From JACDAN01 sp963827705 (GTDB lineage Bacteria > Actinomycetota > Thermoleophilia > Gaiellales > Gaiellaceae): 64,000 bases of DNA. The notes under the pieces were generated by a model. That model searched no databases and was not told the origin of the DNA. It worked only from the letters and a program-made list of their open reading frames with translations. The stretch covers positions 1-64,000 of the forward strand of contig CAWHBN010000009.1 of the NCBI GenBank assembly GCA_963827705.1. Reading direction: 5' to 3'. A program made the position numbers and the translations under genes. This document shows positions 41,634-50,585 of the stretch, piece by piece. Position 1 is the stretch's first letter. Each line of letters begins with the position of its first letter.

Positions 41634-43126
41634 CCGCGAACCTCCGACTCCTCGAGGTCCACGTACGGCTCGAGCCCGTGGAGGCCGCCTTCGCGGCCGA
41701 ATCCTGACTCCTTGTAGCCGCCGAACGGCGAGGTCGGATCGAAGCGGTTGTAGGTGTTTGCCCAGACGACGCCGGCTTCGAGCCGGCTCGCCATCGAAAG
41801 GATTCGTGAGCCCTTCTCTGTCCACACTCCGGCGGAGAGCCCATACGGCGTGTTGTTCGCCTTCTCGACCGCCTCGTCCGGAGTCCGGAAGGTCAGTACC
41901 GAGAGCACGGGCCCGAAGATCTCCTCCTGCGCGATCCGGTAGCTCTGCGCGACGTTGGTGAACACGGTCGGGACGAACCAGTAGCCCTTCTCCGGCAGAC
42001 GGCACGGCGGCTGGTAGATCTCCGCGCCTTCCTCTTCCCCGCTCCGGACGAGCTCCTCGATCTTCTCGAGCTGCTGCTTCGAGTTGATCGCACCCACGTC
42101 GGTGTTCTTGTCGAGCGGATCGCCGACCCGAAGCGTCGTCAGCCGCCGCTTGAGCTTCTCGATCACCGGTTCGTAGATCGACTCCTGGACAAGCAGGCGC
42201 GACCCGGCACAGCACACGTGGCCCTGATTGAAGTAGATCCCGTTCACGATCCCTTCGACTGCCTGGTCGAGCGCAGCGTCGTCGAAGATGATGTTCGCGG
42301 CCTTGCCGCCCAGCTCGAGGGTCAGGCGCTTGCCGGTCCCCGCGAGCTCGCGCTGGATTGCCTTCCCCACCTCGGTCGAGCCCGTGAAGGCGATCTTGTC
42401 GACGTCTGGATGCTTGACGAGCTCGGCGCCCGCGCGGCCGTCGCCCGTGATGATGTTGACGACGCCGGGCGGCAGCTCGGCCTGGCGGAGAACGTCGGCG
42501 AACAGCAGCGCGGAGAGCGGCGTCGTCTCCGCGGGCTTGAGGATGACCGTGTTTCCGGCGGCCAGCGCCGGCGCGATCTTCCACGAGAGCATCAGCAGCG
42601 GGAAGTTCCACGGGATGATCTGGCCGGCGACGCCCACGGGACGCGGGCGGCGGTGCGGGAAGGCGTACTCGAGCTTGTCGGCCCAGCCGGCGTAGTAGAA
42701 GAAGTGCGCGGCCGCCAACGGAACGTCGACGTCGCGGGACTCCTTGATCGGCTTCCCGCCGTTCAGGGACTCCAGCACCGCGAACTCGCGCGACCGCTCC
42801 TGAAGGATGCGCGCGATTCGGAAGAGGTACTTCGCCCGCTCTGCCGGGGAGATGGTCGACCAGCCGTTGTCGTAGGCGTCGCGGGCGGCCTGCACGGCGA
42901 GGTCGACGTCCTCGGGACCGGCCTGGGCGACCTCCGCGAGCACCTCCTCGGATGCCGGGCTGATCGTCGGGAAGTGCTCGCCCGACTTCGGCTCGACCAG
43001 CTCGCCGCCGATGTAGAGGCCGTAGCGCTCCTCGAGCGTGACGATGTCGCGCGACTCGGGTGCAGGCGCGTAGTCCCAGCCGGAGGGAACCGGCGCGCGA
43101 TCTTGTCGGCGCTCGAGGTCAGTCAA
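41630..43126 (-). CDS. NAD(P)-dependent aldehyde dehydrogenase
   Basis: A 498-residue aldehyde dehydrogenase. The Rossmann/active-site blocks are complete: IPWNFPLLMLSWKIAPALAA, FTGSTEVGKAIQ, LELGGKAANIIFDDA with the glutamate, and NQGHVCCAGSRLLV with the catalytic cysteine; the end FGGYKESGFGREGG is also typical. TTG at 43126 is the start, 8 nt inside the end of deoC; frames further upstream are not open. With deoC it could oxidise acetaldehyde or glyceraldehyde 3-phosphate formed by deoxyribose-phosphate cleavage. Confidence 0.92.
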   Translation of the reverse strand: MTDLERRQDRAPVPSGWDYAPAPESRDIVTLEERYGLYIGGELVEPKSGEHFPTISPASEEVLAEVAQAGPEDVDLAVQAARDAYDNGWSTISPAERAKYLFRIARILQERSREFAVLESLNGGKPIKESRDVDVPLAAAHFFYYAGWADKLEYAFPHRRPRPVGVAGQIIPWNFPLLMLSWKIAPALAAGNTVILKPAETTPLSALLFADVLRQAELPPGVVNIITGDGRAGAELVKHPDVDKIAFTGSTEVGKAIQRELAGTGKRLTLELGGKAANIIFDDAALDQAVEGIVNGIYFNQGHVCCAGSRLLVQESIYEPVIEKLKRRLTTLRVGDPLDKNTDVGAINSKQQLEKIEELVRSGEEEGAEIYQPPCRLPEKGYWFVPTVFTNVAQSYRIAQEEIFGPVLSVLTFRTPDEAVEKANNTPYGLSAGVWTEKGSRILSMASRLEAGVVWANTYNRFDPTSPFGGYKESGFGREGGLHGLEPYVDLEESEVRG

Positions 43127-44057
43127 TCGTGAAGTAGTTCGGGCTCTGGTACTTGCCTGTCTTCTCTTTCCGGATCTGCATGAGGACGTCGTTGAGGAGC
43201 GTCGAGGCTCCGAGCCTGTAGAGATCGGGCGTCAGCCATTCGATCCCGAGCGTCTCGTGGAGCTGAACGAGGTACTGCACTGCCTGCTTCGACTGGCGGA
43301 TGCCGCCGGCCGGCTTCATGCCGACCTTCCGTCCGGTCTCCTCGTGAACGTCCCGGATCGCCTCGAGCATGACGAGCGTGACCGGCAGGGTCGCGGCCTG
43401 TGGCAGCTTCCCCGTCGAGGTCTTGATGAAGTCGGCGCCCGCAGCCATGGCGAGCAGCGAAGCGCGGCGGACGTTGTCGTAGGTCCCAAGCTCGCCGACC
43501 TCGAGGATCACCTTCAAGTGGGCGTCTCCGCAGGCCTCCTTGACCTGGACGATCTCGTCGTACACCTTGGCGTAGCGCCCTGAGAGGAACGCGCCGCGGT
43601 CGATCACCATGTCGACCTCGTCAGCACCCATCTCGACGACCTCGCGAACCTCGGTCACCTTCACGGCCGTCGGGGTCTGGCCCGAGGGAAACGCCGTCGC
43701 GACCGACGCCACCTTGACGCTCGATCCGCGGACTCGATCGACCGCAGCCGGGACCAGATTCGGGTAGACGCACACTGCTGCGACGGACGGAACGCTGGCG
43801 TCCGAGGGATCGGGTCGAATCGCCTTCGACGTCAGTGCGGCGATCTTCCCGGGCGTGTCCTGGCCCTCGAGGGTGGTGAGGTCCATCACGCGGACGGCGA
43901 GGTCAAGGGCGAACAGCTTCGCCTCGCGCTTGATCGATCGGCGGGCAAGTGATGCAGCACGTTCCTCGACCGCAACCTGGTCGATCGAGCCGATTCGCGG
44001 GAGCCGCGGCTCGAGCGGAAGCTCGAAGCCGGACGGAAGCGCGGGGGCCTTGGCCAT
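43119..44057 (-). CDS. deoC: Deoxyribose-phosphate aldolase
   Basis: Cleaves 2-deoxyribose 5-phosphate to acetaldehyde and glyceraldehyde 3-phosphate. A 312-residue DeoC with the Schiff-base lysine in FIKTSTGK, the second lysine in GMKPAGGIR and the acidic ADEVDMVIDRG. The N-terminal extension of about 60 residues is usual for actinobacterial forms. The ATG at 44057 has a -10 TACACT (44064-44069) 6 nt upstream, so it is probably leaderless. First gene of the deoC-ALDH-ALDH-like operon. Confidence 0.95.
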   Translation of the reverse strand: MAKAPALPSGFELPLEPRLPRIGSIDQVAVEERAASLARRSIKREAKLFALDLAVRVMDLTTLEGQDTPGKIAALTSKAIRPDPSDASVPSVAAVCVYPNLVPAAVDRVRGSSVKVASVATAFPSGQTPTAVKVTEVREVVEMGADEVDMVIDRGAFLSGRYAKVYDEIVQVKEACGDAHLKVILEVGELGTYDNVRRASLLAMAAGADFIKTSTGKLPQAATLPVTLVMLEAIRDVHEETGRKVGMKPAGGIRQSKQAVQYLVQLHETLGIEWLTPDLYRLGASTLLNDVLMQIRKEKTGKYQSPNYFTID

Positions 44058-44117
44058 CGGTTGAGTGTAGCCCTCGTCCACTGAGCCAACGGCCGCGCGA
44101 ATAGATTCCCCCCGGCT

Positions 44118-44886
44118 GTGAAACGGCGTCTGCTCTCGCTGCTGAACCGGCTCGGCTTGCTGCTCCCGGCGTACCGCGCATACGAGGCGCTGCGGGCCGT
44201 GCGCGGGCGCGGCGGGTCGGCCGACGACGGGCTGCCGCTGCCACCCGCGCGACTTCGGCTCATGGTCGCCGGGGTTCCGGGAGCCGAGTGGTTTCTCGCC
44301 GGCGGCCGGGCGGCGGCGCAGTCGATCCGAGACGCCGTGCCCGTTCCACTCGAGTCGATGGGCTCGATCCTCGACTTCGGCTGCGGATGCGGCCGGGTCG
44401 TCCGGTGGTGGCGGGACCTTCCCGCCGAGATCCACGGATCCGACTTCAACCCGACACTCGTCCGGTGGTGCCGGGAGAACCTTCCGTTCGGCGTGTTCGA
44501 GGTGAACAGGCCCGAGCCGCCGCTTCCGTACCCGGACGACTCGTTCGACCTCGTCTACGCGTTGTCGGTGCTCACCCACCTTGCCGGTCGAAACGCAGCG
44601 CCGCTGGCTCGAGGAGCTTGCGCGCGTCGCGCGGGAATGGGTGCTCGTAACCATTCACGGCGAGCCGTACCGGGCCCGGCTCACGGAGGAGGAGTTGCGG
44701 CGCTTCGACGGAGGCGAGATCGTCGTCCGCTGGGGCGAGGTCGCGGGGACGAACCTCTGCACCGCGTTCCATCCACGGAGCGCGTTCGAGAAGCTCGTCG
44801 AGCCCCGCTTCGAGCTGGTGTCGTACGTCCCGGAGGGCGCGAAGGGCAATCGGCCTCAGGATCTCGCGCTCTTGCGGGTCAGGTGA
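44118..44886 (+). CDS. SAM-dependent methyltransferase, frameshifted
   Basis: A class I methyltransferase of about 255 residues when repaired. The SAM-binding glycine motif is ILDFGCGCGRVVRWWRD, followed by IHGSDFNPTLVRWC and FDLVYALSVLTHL. At about 44580 one T too many (CACCTTGCC for CACCTGCC) shifts the frame; the other frame continues LPVETQRRWLEELARVA to RPQDLALLRVR. GTG start with TAGATT (44103-44108) 9 nt upstream. Substrate unknown. Probable sequencing indel. Confidence 0.75.
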
Positions 44887-45000
44887 GCGCACCGTCTCGT
44901 GCCCCGCGCCTGGGGCCACCCCGGGCCACCACCCGCGGTCGATCCTACTCCGGAAAATCGCGCGTGTCTGTGACCGATGCGAGCCGAAATCGCGCCGAGG

Positions 45001-45861
45001 TCAAAGCCCGAGCCGCTCGAGCATCCGCTCGTCACGCCGCCACTTCGGCCGCACCTTGACGGCGAGCTCCAGGAACACCGGCTGCCCGAGCAGCGCCTCG
45101 ATCTCCGGGCGCGCACGCGTGCCGATCTCGCGCACCATCGCGCCACCCTTGCCGACGAGGATCTGCTTCTGCGAGTCGGTCTCGACATAGACCGCGACGC
45201 GGACGACCTTGCCCTCGATCTCCTCCACCTCCGCCGTGACCGAGTGCGGCACCTCGTCCCGGGTCAGCTGAATCGCCTTCTCGCGCACGAGCTCGGCGAT
45301 CTGCTCCTCCACCGAGAGATCCGTGCGCTGATCGGGCGGAAAGTACGCCGGGCCATCCGGCAAAAGCGCGACCAGCTCGTCCCGAAGCCCCGCCACGCCG
45401 TCCCCGGTCTTTGCACTCACAGGATGCAGCGCATGGAAGTCGCCAAGCTGCGATGCGGTCTGCATCTGAGACGCGATGTGGCCCGGCTTGAGCCGATCCA
45501 CCTTGTTGACGACGATCACGACCGGGACGCCGAGCTCGAAGACCCGCTTGGCGATGAAACGGTCGCCGGACCCGATTCGGTCGCGCGCATCGAGGACGAA
45601 GAGCACCGCGTCGACGTCCTCGAACGCCGAGTCCACCGTCCGCTGCATGTGCTCCGTCAGGGGGTCGCGGGGTCGCTGGAACCCAGGAAGATCTGCGAGC
45701 ACGAGCTGGGAATCAGGCCCGTTGGCCACGCCGAAGATCCGCCTGCGCGTCGTCTGCGGCTTGTCCGAGGTGATCGCCACCTTGCCCCCCGCCAGGGCGT
45801 TCACAAGGGTGGACTTGCCGACGTTCGGCCGTCCCGCGACGGCGACAAAGCCCGACTTCAC
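45001..45861 (-). CDS. era: GTPase Era
   Basis: Ribosome-assembly GTPase binding the 3' end of 16S rRNA. A 286-residue protein: G1 GRPNVGKST, G3 DLPGF, G4 NKVD, SAKTGDGV, and the C-terminal KH domain with VETDSQKQILVGKGGAMVRE. GTG at 45861 overlaps the cdd stop (GTGA). Part of phoH-ybeY-dgk-cdd-era, a conserved order. Confidence 0.96.
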   Translation of the reverse strand: MKSGFVAVAGRPNVGKSTLVNALAGGKVAITSDKPQTTRRRIFGVANGPDSQLVLADLPGFQRPRDPLTEHMQRTVDSAFEDVDAVLFVLDARDRIGSGDRFIAKRVFELGVPVVIVVNKVDRLKPGHIASQMQTASQLGDFHALHPVSAKTGDGVAGLRDELVALLPDGPAYFPPDQRTDLSVEEQIAELVREKAIQLTRDEVPHSVTAEVEEIEGKVVRVAVYVETDSQKQILVGKGGAMVREIGTRARPEIEALLGQPVFLELAVKVRPKWRRDERMLERLGL

Positions 45862-46229
45862 AGCTCGAACGTGTCGGGCAGAAGCTCGTCGGGGGTCGTC
45901 ACCGCGACCCCGCCGTCGGCCTGCCGATAGATCACGCGCTCGATCCGGAACTCGTGAAACCACTGTCGGCACCCTCCGCATGGGGAGGCATTGACGGCCA
46001 GGGCCTCGATCTCGCCGGGACGCACGCCGGCGGATGCAGCTGCGGCCAATGCGGTCTTCTCGGCGCAGATGCCCAGTGGATAGGCCGCATTCTCGACGTT
46101 GACGCCCCCGAAGATCCGACCGTCTCGAGTCCGAACCGCGGCGCCGACGTGAAACTCCGAGTAGGGCGCGTACGCATTGGCCGCGACGGCCTCCGCCCGC
46201 TCGAGCAATTCGCGGTCCGCGTCCGTCAC
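45858..46229 (-). CDS. cdd: Cytidine deaminase
   Basis: Deaminates cytidine and deoxycytidine. A 123-residue homotetrameric-type enzyme: NVENAAYPLGICAEKTAL holds the zinc cysteine and the catalytic glutamate, SPCGGCRQ the other two zinc cysteines. GTG overlaps the upstream stop (GTGA) and its stop overlaps era. Confidence 0.95.
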   Translation of the reverse strand: MTDADRELLERAEAVAANAYAPYSEFHVGAAVRTRDGRIFGGVNVENAAYPLGICAEKTALAAAASAGVRPGEIEALAVNASPCGGCRQWFHEFRIERVIYRQADGGVAVTTPDELLPDTFEL

Positions 46230-46948
46230 GACCAGAAGAGCTGGAAGAGAACGAGCGTCACGAGCGCGCCGAGCACGCCGCCGGAGAGGACCTCGACGAA
46301 GGAGTGGAAACCGGCCTCGATCCGAGTCTGCGCCACGAGCAACGCCATGATGAACGTCAGCGTCGAGATCAGGAACCAGTGCGTCGAGTCGCCGAGAATG
46401 TAGGTCGCGGCCATCCACCCTGCGAACGCGATCGCCGAGTGGCCCGACGGCAGGCCGCCCCGGAGAGGCCGCCCCCTCCCGGTGTAGGCCTTCGCGCCGA
46501 TCACGAGGATCACCGTCAGGACGAGTGCGACCAGCGTGATCTCCGTCGGCGCGTCCCTCAGCCGGTCGATGGCGCGGGAGCTCGGGTCCTTGATGCGGTC
46601 GACGAAGACCAGGTAGCCGACGGCGAGGGCGTTGATCGTCGCGATCAGAACCGCACCTGCAGCGATGTCCTTCGCCAGCTTGGCCAATGGGTCGAAGGAC
46701 GTCGTCGCAACGTCGATTCCGGCCTCGAGCGCGGAGTTGATCATCTCCGCGATCAGCACGAACGAGATCGCCATCAACAGGATCACGAGCTCGAGGCGGC
46801 TGACGCCGACGATCAGCGCCCCGATCAGCACCCCGGCGGCGATCATGAAATGGATCCGCATGTTCCGCTGGGTGCGGAGCACGTGGATGATCCCCTCGAA
46901 CGCGAAATTGAAGCTCTGGAGGACGGAGGGGCTGCGGCCGACGTTCAT
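46226..46948 (-). CDS. Diacylglycerol/undecaprenol kinase-PAP2 phosphatase fusion
   Basis: A 240-residue membrane protein made of two halves. Residues about 10-118 are a DgkA-type lipid kinase (FAFEGIIHVLRTQRNMRIH, AEMINSALEAGID). Residues about 130-240 are a PAP2 phosphatase with KAYTGRGRP (K-x6-RP), PSGH and TRIEAGFHSFVE, where the last position is Glu instead of the usual Asp. The two halves would phosphorylate and dephosphorylate a lipid such as undecaprenol. It is coupled to ybeY (ATGA) and cdd (GTGA). The family match is strong, the in vivo balance of the two activities is unknown. Confidence 0.88.
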   Translation of the reverse strand: MNVGRSPSVLQSFNFAFEGIIHVLRTQRNMRIHFMIAAGVLIGALIVGVSRLELVILLMAISFVLIAEMINSALEAGIDVATTSFDPLAKLAKDIAAGAVLIATINALAVGYLVFVDRIKDPSSRAIDRLRDAPTEITLVALVLTVILVIGAKAYTGRGRPLRGGLPSGHSAIAFAGWMAATYILGDSTHWFLISTLTFIMALLVAQTRIEAGFHSFVEVLSGGVLGALVTLVLFQLFWS

Positions 46949-47322
46949 ACGCGAAGCGCCTCTTCCCGGGCCTCCATCTCGTCACCGTGGTCGTAGCCGA
47001 GAAGGTGCAGAAGACCGTGGACGAGCGGGTCGCGCCAGTCCTCGCCGACGACCTCGGGACACACGACGACGTCGCCGAGCTGGCGCGGCACGCCGGCAGG
47101 CAGCTCCTCGCGGCCGTCAATCGGAAACGAGAGCACGTCGGGGGTCTCGTCGATCCCCAGGTGCTCGCGCTTCAGCGCCCGCGCCTCTTCACCGTCCACG
47201 AACGCGAGGCCGAGCTCGCCGTCGGCGATTCCTTCCTCCTCCAGCACCCGAAGCACGACCCGAACGGCCTCGTGCTCGTTCACGGCGACCCCGCTCCGGT
47301 TCGCGACCTCGACTTCGACCAC
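46945..47322 (-). CDS. ybeY: Endoribonuclease YbeY
   Basis: rRNA-maturation and quality-control endonuclease. A 125-residue protein with the zinc motif HGLLHLLGYDH (H-x3-H-x5-H) and the conserved DVLSFP strand. GTG start; stop overlaps the next gene (ATGA); 4 nt after phoH. Confidence 0.95.
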   Translation of the reverse strand: MVEVEVANRSGVAVNEHEAVRVVLRVLEEEGIADGELGLAFVDGEEARALKREHLGIDETPDVLSFPIDGREELPAGVPRQLGDVVVCPEVVGEDWRDPLVHGLLHLLGYDHGDEMEAREEALRV

Positions 47323-47326
47323 GGGG

Positions 47327-48286
<960 letters not shown>

Positions 48287-48293
48287 CGCTCTC

Positions 48294-48303
48294 AGTGTAG
48301 GTT
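48294..48303. promoter_or_regulatory. Overlapping divergent -10 boxes
   Basis: Leftward TACACT (48294-48299) for phoH and rightward TAGGTT (48298-48303) for the decarboxylase share the bases at 48298-48299, each 7 nt from its start codon. Only one polymerase could occupy the region at a time. Confidence 0.5.
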
Positions 48304-48310
48304 CGAATGT

Positions 48311-49684
48311 ATGCCCGACCCGCTGGAGCGGCGTGACGAGGAGGCGGACGCGCTCGCTTTCGCGGTCGACGAGGCGAGGCACTATCTGGCGGGGCTCGAC
48401 GAGGCACCGGTGCTTGCCTCCCGGGAGCAACGCTTCGGCGGCCGGCTTCCCGAAGAGGGCGACGGCGCGCTGGTCGCGCTCCGGGAGCTCGTTGCCGGCA
48501 GCGATGTGGCGACGCGCTCATCCGGCCCGCGCTTCTTCCATTTCGTCACCGGCGGGACGACCCCGGCCGCCCTTGCCGCAGACTGGCTGACCTCGCTGCT
48601 CGACCAGAACGCCTTCTCGGCCGTGAGCTCCCCACTCGGCGCGCAGCTGGAGAACGTCGCGGTGCGCTGGCTGCTCGACCTGTTCGAGCTTCCGGAGGAC
48701 TGGAGCGGCGTGCTCACCAGTGGCGCCACGATGGCGAACTTCGTCGGGCTCGCGTGCGGCCGCCGCTGGTGGGCGCAGGAGCACGGCGTCGACGTCGACG
48801 AGCGAGGCTTCGCGGGCCTTCCAGCCGTGCCCGTTTTCTCGACGCCGTACCTTCACGCCAGTGCTCGAAAGGCGCTCGGGATGGTGGGCCTCGGCCGCGA
48901 ATCACCCACGATCGTCGAGGCCGACGACCTCGAGGGCGAGCTGACTGCGCTGGACGGCGCTCCCGCGATCGTGATCGCGAACGCGGGTGACGTGAACACC
49001 GGCGACTTCGACCCGATCGCGCGGATGGCGGATCTCGCGGAGAAGCATCGCGCCTGGCTTCACGTGGACGGGGCCTTCGGGCTCTTCGCGAGGCTGACGC
49101 CCGAAGCCGGCGCCCTCGCCGAGGGGATCGAGCGCGCGGACTCGGTGATCGCCGACGGGCACAAGTGGCTGAACGTCCCCTACGACTGCGGATTTGCCTT
49201 CGTTCGCGACGGCGAGCTGCTGAAGGAGCCCTTCCGGCTGACGGCGGCCTACCTCCCGAGCGACGAGACGCCGAGCCCGGAGGCGTCGCGCCGGGCCCGG
49301 TCGCTCGCGGTCTGGGCCACCCTGCGCGCCTACGGGCGAGCCGGGCACCGGGCGATGGTCGAGCGCCATCTCGCGCTTGCCCGGCGGCTCGGCAGGCGGG
49401 TCGAAGAGGAGCCGGAGCTCGAACTGCTCGCGCCGGTGCGGCTGAACATCGTCTGCTTCCGGCACAAGCCCGCCGGGATGGACACCGAGGAGCTTGACGC
49501 CCACAACCTCGCCCTCGGCGAGGACGTGCTCGCGGACGGGCGCGTCTTCTTCGGGACGACCCGTTACGAGGGAGCGGTCGCCTTCCGGCCCGCGATCGTG
49601 AACTGGCGGACGACGGAGCGCGACGTCGACCTGATCGCGGACGTGCTCCTCGAGCTCGGCACACGTCGGTTGCAGGCCACTTGA
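48311..49684 (+). CDS. PLP-dependent group II decarboxylase
   Basis: A 457-residue pyridoxal-phosphate enzyme of the aromatic L-amino acid/glutamate decarboxylase class. The substrate loop SGATMANFVGLACGR, the cofactor aspartate region IVIANAGDVNTGDFDP then HVDGAFG, and the PLP lysine DGHKWLN are present. ATG at 48311 has a -10 box 7 nt upstream. It stands alone, not in a pathway cluster, so the substrate (Tyr, Trp, Glu or other) cannot be read from context. Confidence 0.9.
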   Translation: MPDPLERRDEEADALAFAVDEARHYLAGLDEAPVLASREQRFGGRLPEEGDGALVALRELVAGSDVATRSSGPRFFHFVTGGTTPAALAADWLTSLLDQNAFSAVSSPLGAQLENVAVRWLLDLFELPEDWSGVLTSGATMANFVGLACGRRWWAQEHGVDVDERGFAGLPAVPVFSTPYLHASARKALGMVGLGRESPTIVEADDLEGELTALDGAPAIVIANAGDVNTGDFDPIARMADLAEKHRAWLHVDGAFGLFARLTPEAGALAEGIERADSVIADGHKWLNVPYDCGFAFVRDGELLKEPFRLTAAYLPSDETPSPEASRRARSLAVWATLRAYGRAGHRAMVERHLALARRLGRRVEEEPELELLAPVRLNIVCFRHKPAGMDTEELDAHNLALGEDVLADGRVFFGTTRYEGAVAFRPAIVNWRTTERDVDLIADVLLELGTRRLQAT

Positions 49685-49718
49685 CGGTGGACGGTTCGTT
49701 TCGCTTTCGCGTCAGTTT

Positions 49719-49769
49719 CGTTTCACATCCGCGCGCCCGCCCTGATTACGATCGCCTTGGGGAGGAGGC
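49719..49769 (+). promoter_or_regulatory. Intergenic promoter-like element, copy 2
   Basis: CGTTTCAC (49719) through a GC spacer to TACGAT (49747-49752), and 7 nt later GGGGAGGAGGC (49759-49769), in exact register with copy 1 at 40752-40802. A hairpin GGCGGCG, GATT, CGCCGCC (49789-49806) follows and could end a transcript of about 45 nt starting at the G run. Confidence 0.4.
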
Positions 49770-49812
49770 TGGGTGCGCCTAGAACAACGGCGGCGGATTC
49801 GCCGCCCGGCTC

Positions 49813-50256
49813 TTACGCAAGCTTCTCGCGCACCAACTGGCTGACCGCCGAGCCGTCGGCTCGGCCGGCGACCTGGGGCATCACGTCGGCCATGACCCGG
49901 CCGAGGTCGGACAGACTCGTGGCGCCGTTCTCGGCAATCGCGTCGTCGACGATCTCCTCGAGCTCGTCCTCACTGAGCGGCTCGGGCATGAACTCCTCGA
50001 GCACCTCCAGCTCGAAGTCCTCCGCGTCCGCCTGCTCCTCGCGGCCGGCCGTGCGGAAGGCCTCCTCCGCCTCGACGCGCTTCTTGCGCTCCCGCTGAAG
50101 CACCTGGAGCTCCTCCTGGTCGTTGAGCGGACGCTGAAGCTCCTTCTCCGCCGACTGAAGGCTGCTCAGGATCAAGCGCAACGCGTCGCGGCGGTCGTTG
50201 TCGCGGTCGCGCATCGCGTCCTTGAGCTCGTCCTGAATCCGCGCGATCAGGCTCAT
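49813..50256 (-). CDS. GatB/YqeY domain protein
   Basis: A 147-residue YqeY-type protein (SLIARIQDELKDAMRDRD, LRLILSSLQSAEKEL, DLGRVMADVMPQV), related to the tail of GatB that binds tRNA. Function of free YqeY is not established. ATG overlaps the HIT stop (ATGA). Last gene of the heat-shock/translation run. Confidence 0.92.
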   Translation of the reverse strand: MSLIARIQDELKDAMRDRDNDRRDALRLILSSLQSAEKELQRPLNDQEELQVLQRERKKRVEAEEAFRTAGREEQADAEDFELEVLEEFMPEPLSEDELEEIVDDAIAENGATSLSDLGRVMADVMPQVAGRADGSAVSQLVREKLA

Positions 50257-50585
50257 GCGGGCAAGCCTCGCATGCGGCCGCCGAGGATGTGCCAGTGAAG
50301 GTGGAAGACGGTCTGGCCCGCCCCGGGCCCGACGTTGACCACGACCCTGTAGTCCTCGACACCGGCGACCTTCGCAGTCTCGGCGACAAACTCGAGCATC
50401 CGTTTCGCCTCGTCGGCCGGAAAAGCGCCGACGTCACGAAAGGTGTCCACGTGGCGCTCGGGCAGTACGAGGAGGTGGGTGTCGGCCTGCGGGTTGATGT
50501 CGCGGATCGCGACGAAGCCGTCACCTGCGTGGACGTGGTCGCCCTCGCGGACGAGGTTGCAGAAGAGACAGTCGGCGTCAGGCAG
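50253..50585 (-). CDS. HIT-family nucleotide-binding protein
   Basis: A 110-residue HINT-type hydrolase: CLFCNLVREGD with the zinc-like cysteine pair, LLVLPERHVD, and the catalytic triad HLHWH in VFHLHWHILGGR. Acts on nucleoside phosphoramidates. No ATG/GTG/TTG fits; CTG at 50585 overlaps the end of mtaB (CTGCCTGA) and gives the usual length. The longer frame from 50786 is antisense-like and inside mtaB. Confidence 0.85.
   Translation of the reverse strand: MPDADCLFCNLVREGDHVHAGDGFVAIRDINPQADTHLLVLPERHVDTFRDVGAFPADEAKRMLEFVAETAKVAGVEDYRVVVNVGPGAGQTVFHLHWHILGGRMRGLPA

Noticed and set aside
45858..47120. 420-codon leftward ORF ending as cdd
   Set aside because: Only the last 123 codons match cytidine deaminase; the rest is antisense-like shadow over dgk-PAP2 and ybeY.
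49774..49845. 23-codon ORF starting GTG after GGGGAGGAGG at 49759
   Set aside because: It runs antisense into yqeY, is arginine-rich, and the matching element at 40792 has no corresponding ORF.
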